Assembly: GCF_900104725.1 (NCBI RefSeq)
Contig: NZ_LT629758.1
Location: 3,534,001-3,598,000, forward strand
Direction of reading: 5' to 3'
Length of the DNA stretch: 64,000 nt
Source: Actinoplanes derwentensis
Lineage (GTDB): Bacteria; Actinomycetota; Actinomycetes; Mycobacteriales; Micromonosporaceae
Below, one piece after another: positions 16,391 to 25,420 of the stretch (position 1 is its first letter; every line of letters begins with the position of its first letter). The translations under genes and the position numbers were made by a program. Below the pieces are notes generated by a model. The model did no database searches. It had not been told where the DNA came from and saw only the letters and a list, made by a program, of their open reading frames with translations.

Positions 16391-16410
16391 ACCTCAAGTG
16401 CATTTGAGGT
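16391..16410. promoter_or_regulatory. Perfect palindromic operator upstream of the MarR-like gene
   Basis: ACCTCAA, 6-base spacer, TTGAGGT. The CCTCAA/TTGAGG arms resemble sites bound by SoxR/MerR-type activators, but the adjacent regulator is MarR-like. Position just upstream of its start supports a binding site. Confidence 0.65.
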
Positions 16411-16551
16411 CAAGCACTCACCTCAGCCGAGACCGGGAACAACCGCCGTCAGGCAGCCTCACCGGGTGGCCGGACCGGGCATCGAGTGGACGTCTGGCCC
16501 GTCGACACGATCTCCACCGGGTTCGGAATCGGAGCCGGATAGCCTCACCGC

Positions 16552-17220
16552 ATGATCAAGGCAGTCATTGTCGATGTGGATGACACGCTGTGCCTGACTG
16601 AGGCGACGTCGTTCGTGCTGGAGAACGAAGTGCTGGCGGCGATGGGGCGGCCGCCGATGTCGCGAGGTCTGCATCTGGCGAACTGGGGTGAGCCGCTGTT
16701 GGAGGCCATGCCGAAGCGATCACCCGGGATCGATCTGGAGCGGTTCGGGCCGCTGTTCCACGACTTCATGCGGCGGCACGTCGCCGACGGGCGGATCGAC
16801 GTGATTCCGGCGGAGAACCTGGCCGCTCTGGACGAGCTGGTGCTGTCCGGGCGCACCGTGATGCTGTTGACGTCGCGGACCGGGCCGGAGATCCAGCACA
16901 TGCTCGCACCCGATCATGTGCTGACCAGCCGGATCAGCGGGATCTACCACCGGGACAACACCCGGCACGGCAAACCCGACCCACGGGCCTTCGACGAACT
17001 GCTGGCGCACACCGGGCTGTCCCCGGCGCAGTGCGTCTACGTCGGGGACTCGCCCGGTGACGCGAACGCGGCCGGTGGAGCGGGGATGGCGTTCATCGCG
17101 TGCCTGCAGAGCGGGGTACGGCGCCTGGACGAGTTCGACGAGCGCTGGGTCACCGCGTCGATCAACACGTTCCCGGAGGTGGTCGCCACGGTCGACAAGA
17201 TCGGCGGAGCCGCAGGGTGA
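16552..17220 (+). CDS. HAD-superfamily hydrolase (subfamily IA)
   Basis: All HAD motifs are present: motif I VIVDVDDTL, motif II MLLTSRTG, motif III Lys in HGKPDPRAF, and motif IV VYVGDSPGDANAA. A helical cap sits between motifs I and II. Length 222 aa is typical of phosphoglycolate-phosphatase-like enzymes. DVDDT instead of DxDGT is a common variant. Substrate unknown. Confidence 0.85.
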   Translation: MIKAVIVDVDDTLCLTEATSFVLENEVLAAMGRPPMSRGLHLANWGEPLLEAMPKRSPGIDLERFGPLFHDFMRRHVADGRIDVIPAENLAALDELVLSGRTVMLLTSRTGPEIQHMLAPDHVLTSRISGIYHRDNTRHGKPDPRAFDELLAHTGLSPAQCVYVGDSPGDANAAGGAGMAFIACLQSGVRRLDEFDERWVTASINTFPEVVATVDKIGGAAG

Positions 17221-17260
17221 CCGGAGCAGCACGGTGACCAGGGCCGCACGGTGACCGGGG

Positions 17261-18541
17261 TCAGCCGAACTCCACGCTGATGCGATGGCTGCTCGACGGC
17301 CACGCCGGTACCGGGAGGGTGGTGCGGCCGCCTCCTCGCTCCCGGGCCACCACCGAGACCGGGGAACGGCCGGCGGGGATGAACAGGTCGACACCGGAGA
17401 TGAACGTCTGGGCGATGAACTCCGGCAGGGGTGCGGTCAGATCGCTCACACCGTCGCTGGAATCGTCGAAGGCGAAGACGCCGATCACCCGGCGGGCGTG
17501 CGGGGCGGTGGCCGGGTTCAGGATGTCCCGACCGTTGATCCACAGATGGTCGCCCTCACCGCCCCACCATTCCTTCTGGCGCTGGAACGTCAGGGCGGTG
17601 TGCCGGTCGCTGGTGTCGACGAGACCGCCGAGACCCTCGCCCGGGCGGCTGGTCAGCAGTCGCACGAAGTTGTCCGAACGCCGGAACGGCTCGAAGTAGA
17701 AGTGGTGAGTGGACTGGCCGGTCCGGAGCAGGGCGAACTCGTACCGATCATGGGGTGTCAAGGGGATCGGGCCGAAGGCGCCGTCGGGGCCGACAGCCCG
17801 GCGCCAGACCGCCCGGCCGGAACGCAGTCCGGTCTTCGAGCGCACCCGGTAGACCTCGAGGACCGCGTCGGTCACGCCGGCGTTGCTCGGGAAGAGCACG
17901 GCACGGCCGGAGACGTACGCGGTGCGGGCCGGCCGGACACCGCAGTAGCGGGGCGGGTGGCCTCGCAGGAAGCGGTGGATCTCGCGGAAGGACTCCACCG
18001 ACGAGACGGTCTGGGTGTGTGACTGGTCCGGGAAGTGGACGTTCGCCGCACCGGCCACGGTTCGGGCCGGATCGCCCTCGCCCCAGACGGCCAGGGTCTC
18101 GACACCGCCGGGCAGAGCCGTGGCGGGCCGGCCGTCCAGGTTGACGTAGTGGGCCACGCGCGCGGCCCGCTCGGCGGAACTGTTCAGGTAGGCCTGGGTG
18201 ACGAAGGTGCCGAGCGAGTGGGCGAGCAGGTCGACCCGGTCGGCGCCGGTGGCGGCGAGGAGACGGGTGATACGGGCGTCGAGTTGGGCGAACACCTGCT
18301 GGATGATCGTGGCGATGTTGGGTGAGTCGTACTCGTGCGCTTCGATGACGGTGCTCGGATAGCCGTTGCCGGCCAGGCGTTTCGCCTGGACACGGAACTG
18401 CATCGCGGATCCGGCACTGCCGTGGATGAAGATCACCGGCCGCGGTGGGGCCGGACGCCCGGCACGGGCGGGTAGAGCCGGGAGGCCGGTGAACGCGGCG
18501 GCGGCCGGCAACACGATCACACTGCGGCGACTGATGCCCAT
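17261..18541 (-). CDS. Exported alpha/beta hydrolase/lipase with C-terminal beta domain
   Basis: The start at ATG 18541 reveals a twin-arginine-type signal (MGISRRSVIVLPAAAAFTG). The hydrolase domain (about 30-205) has the oxyanion motif VIFIHGSAGS, nucleophile elbow LLAHSLGT and a C-terminal His in PDQSHTQ. Residues about 215-426 are a strand-rich extension (YVSGRAVLFPSNAGVTDAVL), similar in layout to lipases with an AFL-type C-terminal domain. It likely acts on extracellular lipids or esters. Confidence 0.8.
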   Translation of the reverse strand: MGISRRSVIVLPAAAAFTGLPALPARAGRPAPPRPVIFIHGSAGSAMQFRVQAKRLAGNGYPSTVIEAHEYDSPNIATIIQQVFAQLDARITRLLAATGADRVDLLAHSLGTFVTQAYLNSSAERAARVAHYVNLDGRPATALPGGVETLAVWGEGDPARTVAGAANVHFPDQSHTQTVSSVESFREIHRFLRGHPPRYCGVRPARTAYVSGRAVLFPSNAGVTDAVLEVYRVRSKTGLRSGRAVWRRAVGPDGAFGPIPLTPHDRYEFALLRTGQSTHHFYFEPFRRSDNFVRLLTSRPGEGLGGLVDTSDRHTALTFQRQKEWWGGEGDHLWINGRDILNPATAPHARRVIGVFAFDDSSDGVSDLTAPLPEFIAQTFISGVDLFIPAGRSPVSVVARERGGGRTTLPVPAWPSSSHRISVEFG

Positions 18542-18604
18542 CAACCCTCCAGATCGACAAGCATGATTTTGCACGGTCAGTGCGAGTATCACAACCGGGC
18601 GAGG

Positions 18605-19246
18605 TCAGGAGACCTCGGCAGCGGGGGCCAGTCGCCGGTCGACCTGCTCGGTGACCAGTGCCCATCGGGCCAGCAGCAGCACCGTCACCACCTCGGCCAG
18701 ACCCAGCAGACGTTCGACGGTGCCCAGGGGGATCGCCTGCCACCAGCGCTCGCCGGTCCACGACGCGGACACCACCGCCCACAGGATGGGCATGAAGCAG
18801 AGCAGAGAAACCAGCCCGCCGATCATCACCCAGCGGGCCGGGCCGTCAGCTCGGCGGGCCGCGAGCAGGGCACCGATCGGCAGGCTGAGGAATGCCACCA
18901 CGCTGGCCACCCGGTGGACGTCACCGCTGATCGACGGGCCGGCCTGCCAGTTGTGCTTCTCGAACCAGACCACCCCGACCAAGCCGACCACCCACAGACC
19001 GAGAGTCACCAGCGCGGCCCGGGACAGCAGACCGGCATGCTGCAGGGCGGCCAGGATCGCGGCGGAACCGAAGGCCAGCAACAGGGTCGCGGCGTCGAAC
19101 ATCCAGCCGTTGGACATCAGCGCGTACTGACTGATGGTGCGGCGGGACCAGTCCAACTCGGCGGACGGTGGCAGCAGGTGCAGGGCACCGTACAGGGAGA
19201 GTGAACCGATCACGCAAGCGACACCGAGGCCGGCAAGGGCTTTCAT
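18605..19246 (-). CDS. DUF998-family integral membrane protein
   Basis: About six hydrophobic segments span 213 residues. The ISQYALMSNGWMFDAATLLL motif between the first and second segments is the DUF998 signature. ATG 19246 begins at the first membrane helix; the longer open frame adds an unconserved Arg/Pro stretch. Function of the family is unknown. Confidence 0.8.
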   Translation of the reverse strand: MKALAGLGVACVIGSLSLYGALHLLPPSAELDWSRRTISQYALMSNGWMFDAATLLLAFGSAAILAALQHAGLLSRAALVTLGLWVVGLVGVVWFEKHNWQAGPSISGDVHRVASVVAFLSLPIGALLAARRADGPARWVMIGGLVSLLCFMPILWAVVSASWTGERWWQAIPLGTVERLLGLAEVVTVLLLARWALVTEQVDRRLAPAAEVS

Positions 19247-19287
19247 CCGACAAGGGTGCCCGGACATCCTGTGAGTCCTCTGGGCTC

Positions 19288-20160
19288 TCAGCCGTTGCGG
19301 TGGTGACGTTTCACGAACGTGTAGCCGGGCTCCAGGGTGAAGCCGTCTATCTGCTCCTTCTCCATGGCCTGCTGGTGGAGGCTCAGCTGTTTCCGCGAGG
19401 CGCTGGAACCCGCGGGCAAGCGGCGGACGAACCCGTTCACCCAATGGTCGCGGCGATCGGCGCCGTCCCCGTCTCCGGGCTCACCGGACTCGCCGGGCAG
19501 CGGGGCCTCCTCCAACAGCGGCGCGTAGAACAGCAGGTCCAGAGCTTCCTGGCCGTCGACCGCGGGATAGTTCAGCGCACCGTCCGGGCCGGTACTGCCG
19601 GGAACCCGGGTCACGTACCCTTCGCGGAGGAGCTGGTCCACCGCGTTGCGCAGCAGGAACGTCCCCTTCTTGCCCCGGCCGAGGCCGCAGTGCGCGGGCA
19701 ACTCGGCCTCGGGGAACACCGCACTGCCGTCGTCGAAGACCCGGCCCAGCTGCCGGACCACCCTCAGCACCTGACCACGGTTGGACAGGCCGGGATCGAA
19801 CTCGCGCGTGATCACCCGCGGGTCATAATCGTGGTAGTAGTCGACACCGTCGACCCGGATCGGCTCGTCGAGAGCCGTGGTGCGCACGTGGACGTAATCC
19901 TCAGCCGATTTCCAGACCACGCTGACCAGTGCGCCCGGCCGCAGGTCGACGGGCCAGGGCACGTCGGCGAGCCGCCAGCCGGGGTCCTGCACGGCTGCTG
20001 ACTCGAACGACTCCTGCAGCGGCGTGACCCCGAAGAGCTTGTGATCGAACACGACCGTGACCGACTCGCGCTGCCGCAGACTCTCGACGAGATCCTCGGG
20101 CAGCGGGCACACAGACCCTTCGAGGTCCGCCCGGACCAGAGCGAACCGACGACTTCTCAC
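19288..20160 (-). CDS. Hypothetical protein, about 290 aa
   Basis: A soluble protein with no clear motif. It contains TVVFDHKLFGVTPLQESFES early and ends with a conserved-looking tail (HWVNGFVRRLPAG, then GYTFVKRHHRNG). The C-terminal third resembles a family seen in other actinomycetes, but I cannot name it. GTG 20160 was chosen because the upstream extension reads as shadow sequence. Confidence 0.65.
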   Translation of the reverse strand: MRSRRFALVRADLEGSVCPLPEDLVESLRQRESVTVVFDHKLFGVTPLQESFESAAVQDPGWRLADVPWPVDLRPGALVSVVWKSAEDYVHVRTTALDEPIRVDGVDYYHDYDPRVITREFDPGLSNRGQVLRVVRQLGRVFDDGSAVFPEAELPAHCGLGRGKKGTFLLRNAVDQLLREGYVTRVPGSTGPDGALNYPAVDGQEALDLLFYAPLLEEAPLPGESGEPGDGDGADRRDHWVNGFVRRLPAGSSASRKQLSLHQQAMEKEQIDGFTLEPGYTFVKRHHRNG

Positions 20161-20238
20161 GCCGGGAAGATTACCTCCCCGACCTGGGCACCATCCGTGG
20201 CCCGAAAACTGTCGTAGGGTCCTGTTAGCGTGCGGGGC

Positions 20239-20715
20239 ATGACGGGGATCGACGCGGACAAGGCTGTGCTGCACGAGTTCCTGGGCTACCAACGGGCCAG
20301 CGTGCTAGCGATCATCGACGGCTTGAGTGAGGAAGGGCTCCGATCGGCCGCGCTGCCGTCCGGGTGGACGCCGCTCGGGCTGGTCGAGCACCTCGGGCAT
20401 GCGGAGCGGCACTGGTTCCAGACGGTGCTGACCGGAGCGGCTGTCCCCATGCCCTGGCCGGAAGGTGACTGCCCGCCCCTGACCACGCCACGGCCGACCA
20501 CGGTGGTGATCAGCTTCTACCGGGAGCAATGCGCCCTCGCCGACGAGCTGATCACGAGGACATCGCTGGACTCGGTACCGGCCGGAAGACACGAGCCGGC
20601 CACCGACCTACGTTGGATCATCCTGCACATGATCGAGGAGACGGCCCGGCACGCCGGGCATCTGGACGCGGCTCGCGAGCTGATCGACGGGCGCACCGGC
20701 CTGGGCCCGCGCTGA
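20239..20715 (+). CDS. DinB-like (DUF664) metal-binding protein
   Basis: A 158-residue four-helix protein. It has an early LVEHLGHAERHWF motif with paired His residues and a late HMIEETARHAGHLDAAREL motif. Together these give the three His ligands typical of DinB/DUF664 (mini-circle) proteins. These proteins often act as mycothiol- or bacillithiol-dependent transferases; in actinomycetes mycothiol is the likely thiol. ATG 20239 is preferred to the in-frame GTG 9 bases earlier. Confidence 0.82.
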   Translation: MTGIDADKAVLHEFLGYQRASVLAIIDGLSEEGLRSAALPSGWTPLGLVEHLGHAERHWFQTVLTGAAVPMPWPEGDCPPLTTPRPTTVVISFYREQCALADELITRTSLDSVPAGRHEPATDLRWIILHMIEETARHAGHLDAARELIDGRTGLGPR

Positions 20716-20810
20716 CCTGAGCATCCGGCGGGTCGACGGGTCGATCTATCCGGCATGGAGATCGCTCCTGTTTGCTGGGCTTCTGGAGGTTTCGGCTCGG
20801 CACGGGTCGC

Positions 20811-20900
20811 GGGCAGCGACCGGGTCGCGCGCCGAGTCAAGGGCAGCGACCGGGTCGCGCGCCGGGTCAAGGGCAGCGACCGGGTCGCGGGCCGGGTCAG
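20811..20900. repeat. Three tandem 30-bp repeats at the 3' end of the oxidoreductase gene
   Basis: Units 20811-20840, 20841-20870 and 20871-20900 are nearly identical. Each begins GGGCAGCGACC and holds a small palindrome (GCGACC-G-GGTCGC). The last unit covers the stop codon of the minus-strand gene at 20897. The array lies between two convergent genes. Confidence 0.85.
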
Positions 20901-21898
20901 TGGATGGTGGCGCGAGATTTGGCCACCTGGCGTTCCTGGGCCGCCGAGAACGGGAGTGCCGCTCGGACGTCTTCCTCGACGAGATCGGCATGGAGGTCTA
21001 CGGCGGCGATTGAGCCGGCACCGGCGGCGGTGATCATCTGGGCGTGGGCGGCGACGACGGCCCACACGCCGGGAACGCTGGTGCGGCCGGTGAGTGTGTC
21101 GGTCACCGCCGCGCCGAGAGCGGTGAGCAGCTGGTCGGCCGGGGCCGGGCCGGGGCCGACGTGACCGGCCGGGGCCGGGCCGGGGGCGACGAACAGGGCG
21201 TGCGGGGCCACCACGCTGGCCCGGTCCAGGGTGATGCCGGCCAGCCGGTCGTCGACCACGACCAGGCCCGTCACCGTGCCTTCGACGATGCGGACGCTCC
21301 GGGCGGTGAGGCGCTGCCGGTCGGTGCCGGTGAGGGACTGGGTGTGGGCGAAGTAGGCGATGTCGGCCGACCATTGCCGGATCAGCAGCGCGTACTGGAC
21401 GGCTTCGGGACTGCCGCCGAGGACACCGAGGGGGCGATCGCGGACCTCGAAGCCCTGGCGGTACGGGCAATGCAGCACGTCCCGGCCCCAGCGATCGGCG
21501 AAGCCCGGGATTTCCGGGATCACGGCCTGCGGGCCGGTGGCCACGAGCACGCGCCGGGCGAAGAACACCTCCCCGGACCTGAGCCGCACCAGGAAACCGG
21601 CGTCCCGGGCACTCGCCGCATCCCCCGCCCGGCCAGGGCGGACCATAGGAGGAACGGACGGGACGGCAGAGGCCGGGACGGGAAAGGCCGGGACGACTGA
21701 GGTGACGGTGCCGGGAACGAGGTGGGCCCCGTAAGCGGTGACCTCGGACCGGGCCGTGGCCGGGAAACCCGTCGGGTGGGGGTCGTGCGGGGCACCGTCG
21801 TCGATGACCGCCACCCGGCGCAGCGCGCGGGCCAGGATGAGGGCCGCGCTCAGGCCGGCGGGGCCGCCGCCGATCACGATGACGTCGTATTCGTTCAT
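20897..21898 (-). CDS. FAD-dependent pyridine nucleotide-disulfide-type oxidoreductase (thioredoxin reductase-like)
   Basis: The N-terminal FAD motif VIVIGGGPAGLSAALILARA is followed by an NADPH-domain motif (PLGVLGGSPEAVQYALLI) and a final VPGVWAVVAAHAQMITAAGAG that closes the FAD site. The redox CxxC of true thioredoxin reductases is not present where expected (only HCPYRQG), so this is a TrxR-like oxidoreductase rather than TrxB. An unusual Pro/Ala/Val-rich insert lies near residues 72-100. The XRE-cupin regulator gene is divergent with a palindrome between them, suggesting local control. Confidence 0.82.
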   Translation of the reverse strand: MNEYDVIVIGGGPAGLSAALILARALRRVAVIDDGAPHDPHPTGFPATARSEVTAYGAHLVPGTVTSVVPAFPVPASAVPSVPPMVRPGRAGDAASARDAGFLVRLRSGEVFFARRVLVATGPQAVIPEIPGFADRWGRDVLHCPYRQGFEVRDRPLGVLGGSPEAVQYALLIRQWSADIAYFAHTQSLTGTDRQRLTARSVRIVEGTVTGLVVVDDRLAGITLDRASVVAPHALFVAPGPAPAGHVGPGPAPADQLLTALGAAVTDTLTGRTSVPGVWAVVAAHAQMITAAGAGSIAAVDLHADLVEEDVRAALPFSAAQERQVAKSRATIH

Positions 21899-21965
21899 GC
21901 GGACCAGATTCCGTGCCTGCGGGCGGTTCGGCGAGGTTCCTTGCCGTTTCCGGGAATCCCGGTTT

Positions 21966-21983
21966 CGGCAACAAAAGTTGCCG
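21966..21983. promoter_or_regulatory. Palindromic operator between the oxidoreductase and XRE genes
   Basis: CGGCAAC-AAAA-GTTGCCG is a perfect 7-bp-arm inverted repeat in the 115-base divergent gap. It is a natural site for the adjacent XRE-cupin regulator. Confidence 0.6.
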
Positions 21984-22013
21984 CCGACGGGCCGCGCGGA
22001 GTGTGATGACCAG

Positions 22014-22610
22014 GTGGAACCAGCGATCGCAGCGACACTCGCCGAGGTCGGGCCCCGGCTGAAGCGGCTGCGCGCCCAGCGCAACGTGACCCTGACCGCG
22101 CTCGCCGAGATGACCGGTATCTCCAAGAGCACCCTGTCCCGGCTGGAGAGCGGTCAGCGTAAACCCAGCCTGGAGTTGTTGCTGCCGATCGCCCTGGCGC
22201 ACCGGGTTCCGATCGACGAGCTGATCGGGGCGCCACAGGGTGGTGATCCGCGGGTCCGGCTGGTTCCGCAGCGGGCGAACGGGCGGATCGTGCTGCCGCT
22301 GACACCGCATGCCGGGTCGCTGCAGGCCTGGAAGATGATCATCCCGGCTGATCAGAGCGAACCGGACCAGCGGACCCACGAGGGGTACGAGTGGCTCTAC
22401 GTGCTGTCCGGGCGGTTACGGCTGGCGCTGGGTGAGCACGACTTCGTGATCGGCCCCGGCGAGGCGGTCGAGTTCGACACCCGGTTGCCGCACTGGTTCG
22501 GCAGCACCGGCGAACACCCGGTCGAGATCCTCAGCATTTTCGGGCGCCAGGGCGAACGCATGCACGTGCGAGCGCGACCCAAAACCGCCACCCGTGCGAG
22601 CACGTCTTAA
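22014..22610 (+). CDS. XRE-family regulator with C-terminal cupin domain
   Basis: Residues about 12-66 form an XRE helix-turn-helix (LRAQRNVTLTALAEMTGISK, then STLSRLESGQRKPSLELL). The C-terminal cupin (about 95-185) contains THEGYEWLYVLSGRLRLALG and a late PHWFG. This SutR/PuuR-like type usually senses a small molecule in the cupin. The start is GTG 22014. It is divergent from the flavin oxidoreductase and probably controls it through the palindrome at 21966. Its 3' end overlaps the convergent peptidase gene by 4 bases. Confidence 0.88.
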   Translation: MEPAIAATLAEVGPRLKRLRAQRNVTLTALAEMTGISKSTLSRLESGQRKPSLELLLPIALAHRVPIDELIGAPQGGDPRVRLVPQRANGRIVLPLTPHAGSLQAWKMIIPADQSEPDQRTHEGYEWLYVLSGRLRLALGEHDFVIGPGEAVEFDTRLPHWFGSTGEHPVEILSIFGRQGERMHVRARPKTATRASTS

Positions 22611-23908
22611 AGCCGTGCGATGAGCGCCCCGTACCAGGCGACACCTTTCTCGTACGCCGCGATCGTGATGTTCTCGTCGTTGGCGTGGATCGACTCGCGC
22701 TGCGTTTTCGTCATCTCGAACGGCGTGAAACGGTAGACCCGTTCACAGATCCGGGTGAAGTGCCGGGCGTCGGTGGCGGCCATCATCACGTACGGTGAGG
22801 TCACCGCCTCGGGGAATTGCTCCTCCGTGACCGTGGCCAGCAGGGCGAAAGCGTCGTCCAGCGGGGACGACGGCGACGGCTCGGTCGTGCTGAGCACCCG
22901 GATCTGCACCTGTGGATCCTTGATCACTCGCCGGACGTGCCGGATCACCCCGTCGACGCTGTCCCCGACCAGGATGCGGACGTTGACTCCGGCGGTGGCG
23001 GTGCTGGCGATCACGTTCAGGGCCGGTGAGCCGCTGAGGGTGGTCACCGCGAACGTGGTCCGCACCATCGCCGCCGCTTCCGGGCCGGCCGCCAGCAGCA
23101 GGCGCGTGAGCAGGGCCCGGTTGCGGACGCCGACGCTCAGCGCGTACCGGATCGGGGGTTCGGCGTGGGGTGCCGCCCGCCGGAGGAGTTCGACGGTCGC
23201 GTCCGGGGCCGAGGCCCGCATCGGGGTCCTGTCCAGGCGGGTGATGGCCCGGGCCAGCCGCGCGGTCGGCCCGAGTGGCGCCGGGGTGGAGGCGTGCCCG
23301 CCGCTGCCGTCGACACGCAGTTCGAGGGACGTGACGCCTTTCTCGGTGACGCCGATGACCGCCATCGGTTTCGGCACGCCGGGGAACGCGTCGTAGGCGA
23401 CCGCCCCGCCCTCGTCGAGCACGAACCACGGGGTGACGTCACGCTTCTGTAGTTCCTCGACGGCGAGCCGGGCCGCTTCCCCGGTGACCTCCTCGTCGCA
23501 GCCGAACGACAGCCACACGTCCTGAGCCGGGGTGAAACCGTCGGCGAGCAGGCCCTCGACGGCCTGGCAGATCGCGGTGAGGCTGCCTTTGCAGTCGAGG
23601 GTGCCCCGCCCCCAGATCACACCGTCCTCGACCACCGCGCCGAAGGGCGGATGCCTCCATTCGCCGTCGACGGGCACGACGTCGATGTGAGCCATCAGCA
23701 CGACGGGTTTCTCCGCGGCGGAACCCGGCCAGCGGAACAACAGCCCATGACTGCCGATCCGCGTCAGTTCCAAAGCGTGCAGCAACGGGAAATGCCGCCT
23801 CAACGCGTCGTGAAAGGCGTCGAAGGCGGCATGATCCCACTCAGAGGCGTCCCGCGACGAAACCGTCGGAATACGCAACAGCTCGCGGAACGCCTCCAGT
23901 GATGTCAC
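22607..23908 (-). CDS. M20-family zinc metallopeptidase
   Basis: Metal ligands of the M20/ArgE/DapE type are visible: His in MAHIDVVPVDGEW, Asp in GRGTLDCKGS, Glu-Glu in CDEEVTGE and a late His in SIHANDENI. A lid/dimerisation domain lies between (about 180-300, VDGSGGHASTP). Length 433 aa matches carboxypeptidase-S-like enzymes. Its start overlaps the radical SAM stop by 4 bases (ATGA), so the two are coupled. A substrate made or modified by the radical SAM enzyme is an attractive but unproven idea. Confidence 0.88.
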   Translation of the reverse strand: MTSLEAFRELLRIPTVSSRDASEWDHAAFDAFHDALRRHFPLLHALELTRIGSHGLLFRWPGSAAEKPVVLMAHIDVVPVDGEWRHPPFGAVVEDGVIWGRGTLDCKGSLTAICQAVEGLLADGFTPAQDVWLSFGCDEEVTGEAARLAVEELQKRDVTPWFVLDEGGAVAYDAFPGVPKPMAVIGVTEKGVTSLELRVDGSGGHASTPAPLGPTARLARAITRLDRTPMRASAPDATVELLRRAAPHAEPPIRYALSVGVRNRALLTRLLLAAGPEAAAMVRTTFAVTTLSGSPALNVIASTATAGVNVRILVGDSVDGVIRHVRRVIKDPQVQIRVLSTTEPSPSSPLDDAFALLATVTEEQFPEAVTSPYVMMAATDARHFTRICERVYRFTPFEMTKTQRESIHANDENITIAAYEKGVAWYGALIARL

Positions 23909-25212
23909 TCAGCGGCCGGCAGCGTGTCCATGAAGGAACTGACCGAGAACACCGCGTTACCGGGGCCGGGCAGGCCGTAACCGGGCGGCGTCTTGAGGTT
24001 GTTGGCCTCCATCGTCGCGCGATACGCCTCAAGCAGCCGGATGTGGTACTCCAGCGGAGCGCCCTCCGGATTGGTCTTGCCCAAGGGCGTGGTCGGCTCC
24101 GGGCACCAGGTCGTGAACCGCGGCAGAATGCCCCGCGACATGAAGTACTGCAGGCCCTCGGTGGTCGACTCGATCGCCGCGTCGACGGTGCGGAAACCGA
24201 ACGGCTCGGCCATCTCGATACCGGCCACGAAGTTCGGGATCACGTTACGCGGCCCGAACACCTCGGCCGATTCGAGAATGCGGCGGTGCCATTCGGCGCG
24301 GCCGACGTAGCGTTCCTTACCGGGGCAGTGCAGTTCGAACAGCCGTTTGTCCCACACCTCGAAGTTCGGGTGGTAGATGCGGATGCCGTAGTCGTAGAAC
24401 CGCTGCACGTCCTCTTTCGGAAGTGCCTGGGCGACGACCTTGCCGATCCACCGGCCGGGGAACCGCTCCTCGATCGCCTGTGCGTACCGCCCGTAGAAGT
24501 CGGCCTCGGCCAGCCCGTCGACCTTGCTGGTGATGCTGCCACCGGTGAGGGTGTAGGCCTGCGAGGTCTTGGCGGTGTCGTACTTGTCGATGATCTCGAG
24601 CGCTTCGAGCACCTCGTCGACCGGCTTCACGCCCGTGTAAGGACGCTTGGCCGCCTTGTGCTGACGCCAGTTGTGGTTGATGTCGCAGAACTGGCATTCC
24701 TCTTTGGCGCCGAAATACTGGCAGACCCGGAAAGCGGTGAGATAAATGAGATATCCCCACTGAATGGTGGGCGCGACCTCCATCACCGACTTGCCGTTGT
24801 CGAGCTTGTGCCGGTAGTAATCCGGCATCGGCGGCAGACCCACGTCCGCGATCGGGCGATCGTCGAGGTGAAGCATCAGCTTCCCGTCCTCGGTCGGCTT
24901 CACCACGTAAGGTGACGACGGGTTGATCCGCACGGACACCACGGTCCGTCGCAGGTCGTAAGGCCCGCCGGTGAGCACGATCTCCTCCGGCGGACGACGG
25001 AGCGCCGCCTCACCCAGCTCCGGAAGAGTGCGGTGGTCGAACGAGAAGATGAAGTAAGACTTCGGCTTCACGTCACCGTTCTCGTTGTCGGTGAGCGCCG
25101 AATCATCGAACGCCAGCCCGCCCCGCAGCAGGTCTTCCTTGATCACCGCTTCACGCGGGATATGCGGGAATCGTCCCATCAGATCTTCGATGAGATCCGT
25201 GCGCCTTTGCAT
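23905..25212 (-). CDS. Radical SAM enzyme with an atypical CX8CX2C cluster motif
   Basis: Residues Cys164, Cys173 and Cys176 (CQYFGAKEECQFC) would ligate the 4Fe-4S cluster, spaced CX8CX2C rather than the usual CX3CX2C. The next residues are consistent with a TIM-barrel SAM domain (QAYTLTGGSITSK like the GGE motif; NFVAGIEMAEPFG). About 150 residues precede the cluster, an unusual N-terminal extension with TGGPYDLRRTVVSVRINPS. No C-terminal Cys-rich SPASM motif is seen. ATG 25212 was chosen because the upstream frame is Arg-rich shadow. It is followed by a coupled M20 peptidase. Reaction unknown. Confidence 0.8.
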   Translation of the reverse strand: MQRRTDLIEDLMGRFPHIPREAVIKEDLLRGGLAFDDSALTDNENGDVKPKSYFIFSFDHRTLPELGEAALRRPPEEIVLTGGPYDLRRTVVSVRINPSSPYVVKPTEDGKLMLHLDDRPIADVGLPPMPDYYRHKLDNGKSVMEVAPTIQWGYLIYLTAFRVCQYFGAKEECQFCDINHNWRQHKAAKRPYTGVKPVDEVLEALEIIDKYDTAKTSQAYTLTGGSITSKVDGLAEADFYGRYAQAIEERFPGRWIGKVVAQALPKEDVQRFYDYGIRIYHPNFEVWDKRLFELHCPGKERYVGRAEWHRRILESAEVFGPRNVIPNFVAGIEMAEPFGFRTVDAAIESTTEGLQYFMSRGILPRFTTWCPEPTTPLGKTNPEGAPLEYHIRLLEAYRATMEANNLKTPPGYGLPGPGNAVFSVSSFMDTLPAAE

Positions 25213-25420
25213 GCGTCCTCCCCTACGGAACGTAGCACGCCAGGGTCTGCAGCTCCGGACCGAGGCTCCCGTGTCGATCGTCACCAAACCCCAGGTCAAC
25301 CGCCTACTTTAGTACGCCCCACCGCTCCCCGACCGCAGCGAGACCTCCCGTTTCGTCCCCGCGAGCAGGGCGAACTCCAGGTCACCCCGCGACCGCCGGG
25401 CGGCGATCCCCACTCACCGG

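Noticed and set aside
20811..20900. CRISPR array
   Set aside because: The 30-bp units are contiguous with no spacers.
20517..22379. 620-codon minus frame running over DinB, repeat and oxidoreductase
   Set aside because: Pro/Arg-rich shadow; the true oxidoreductase with FAD motifs lies in another frame.
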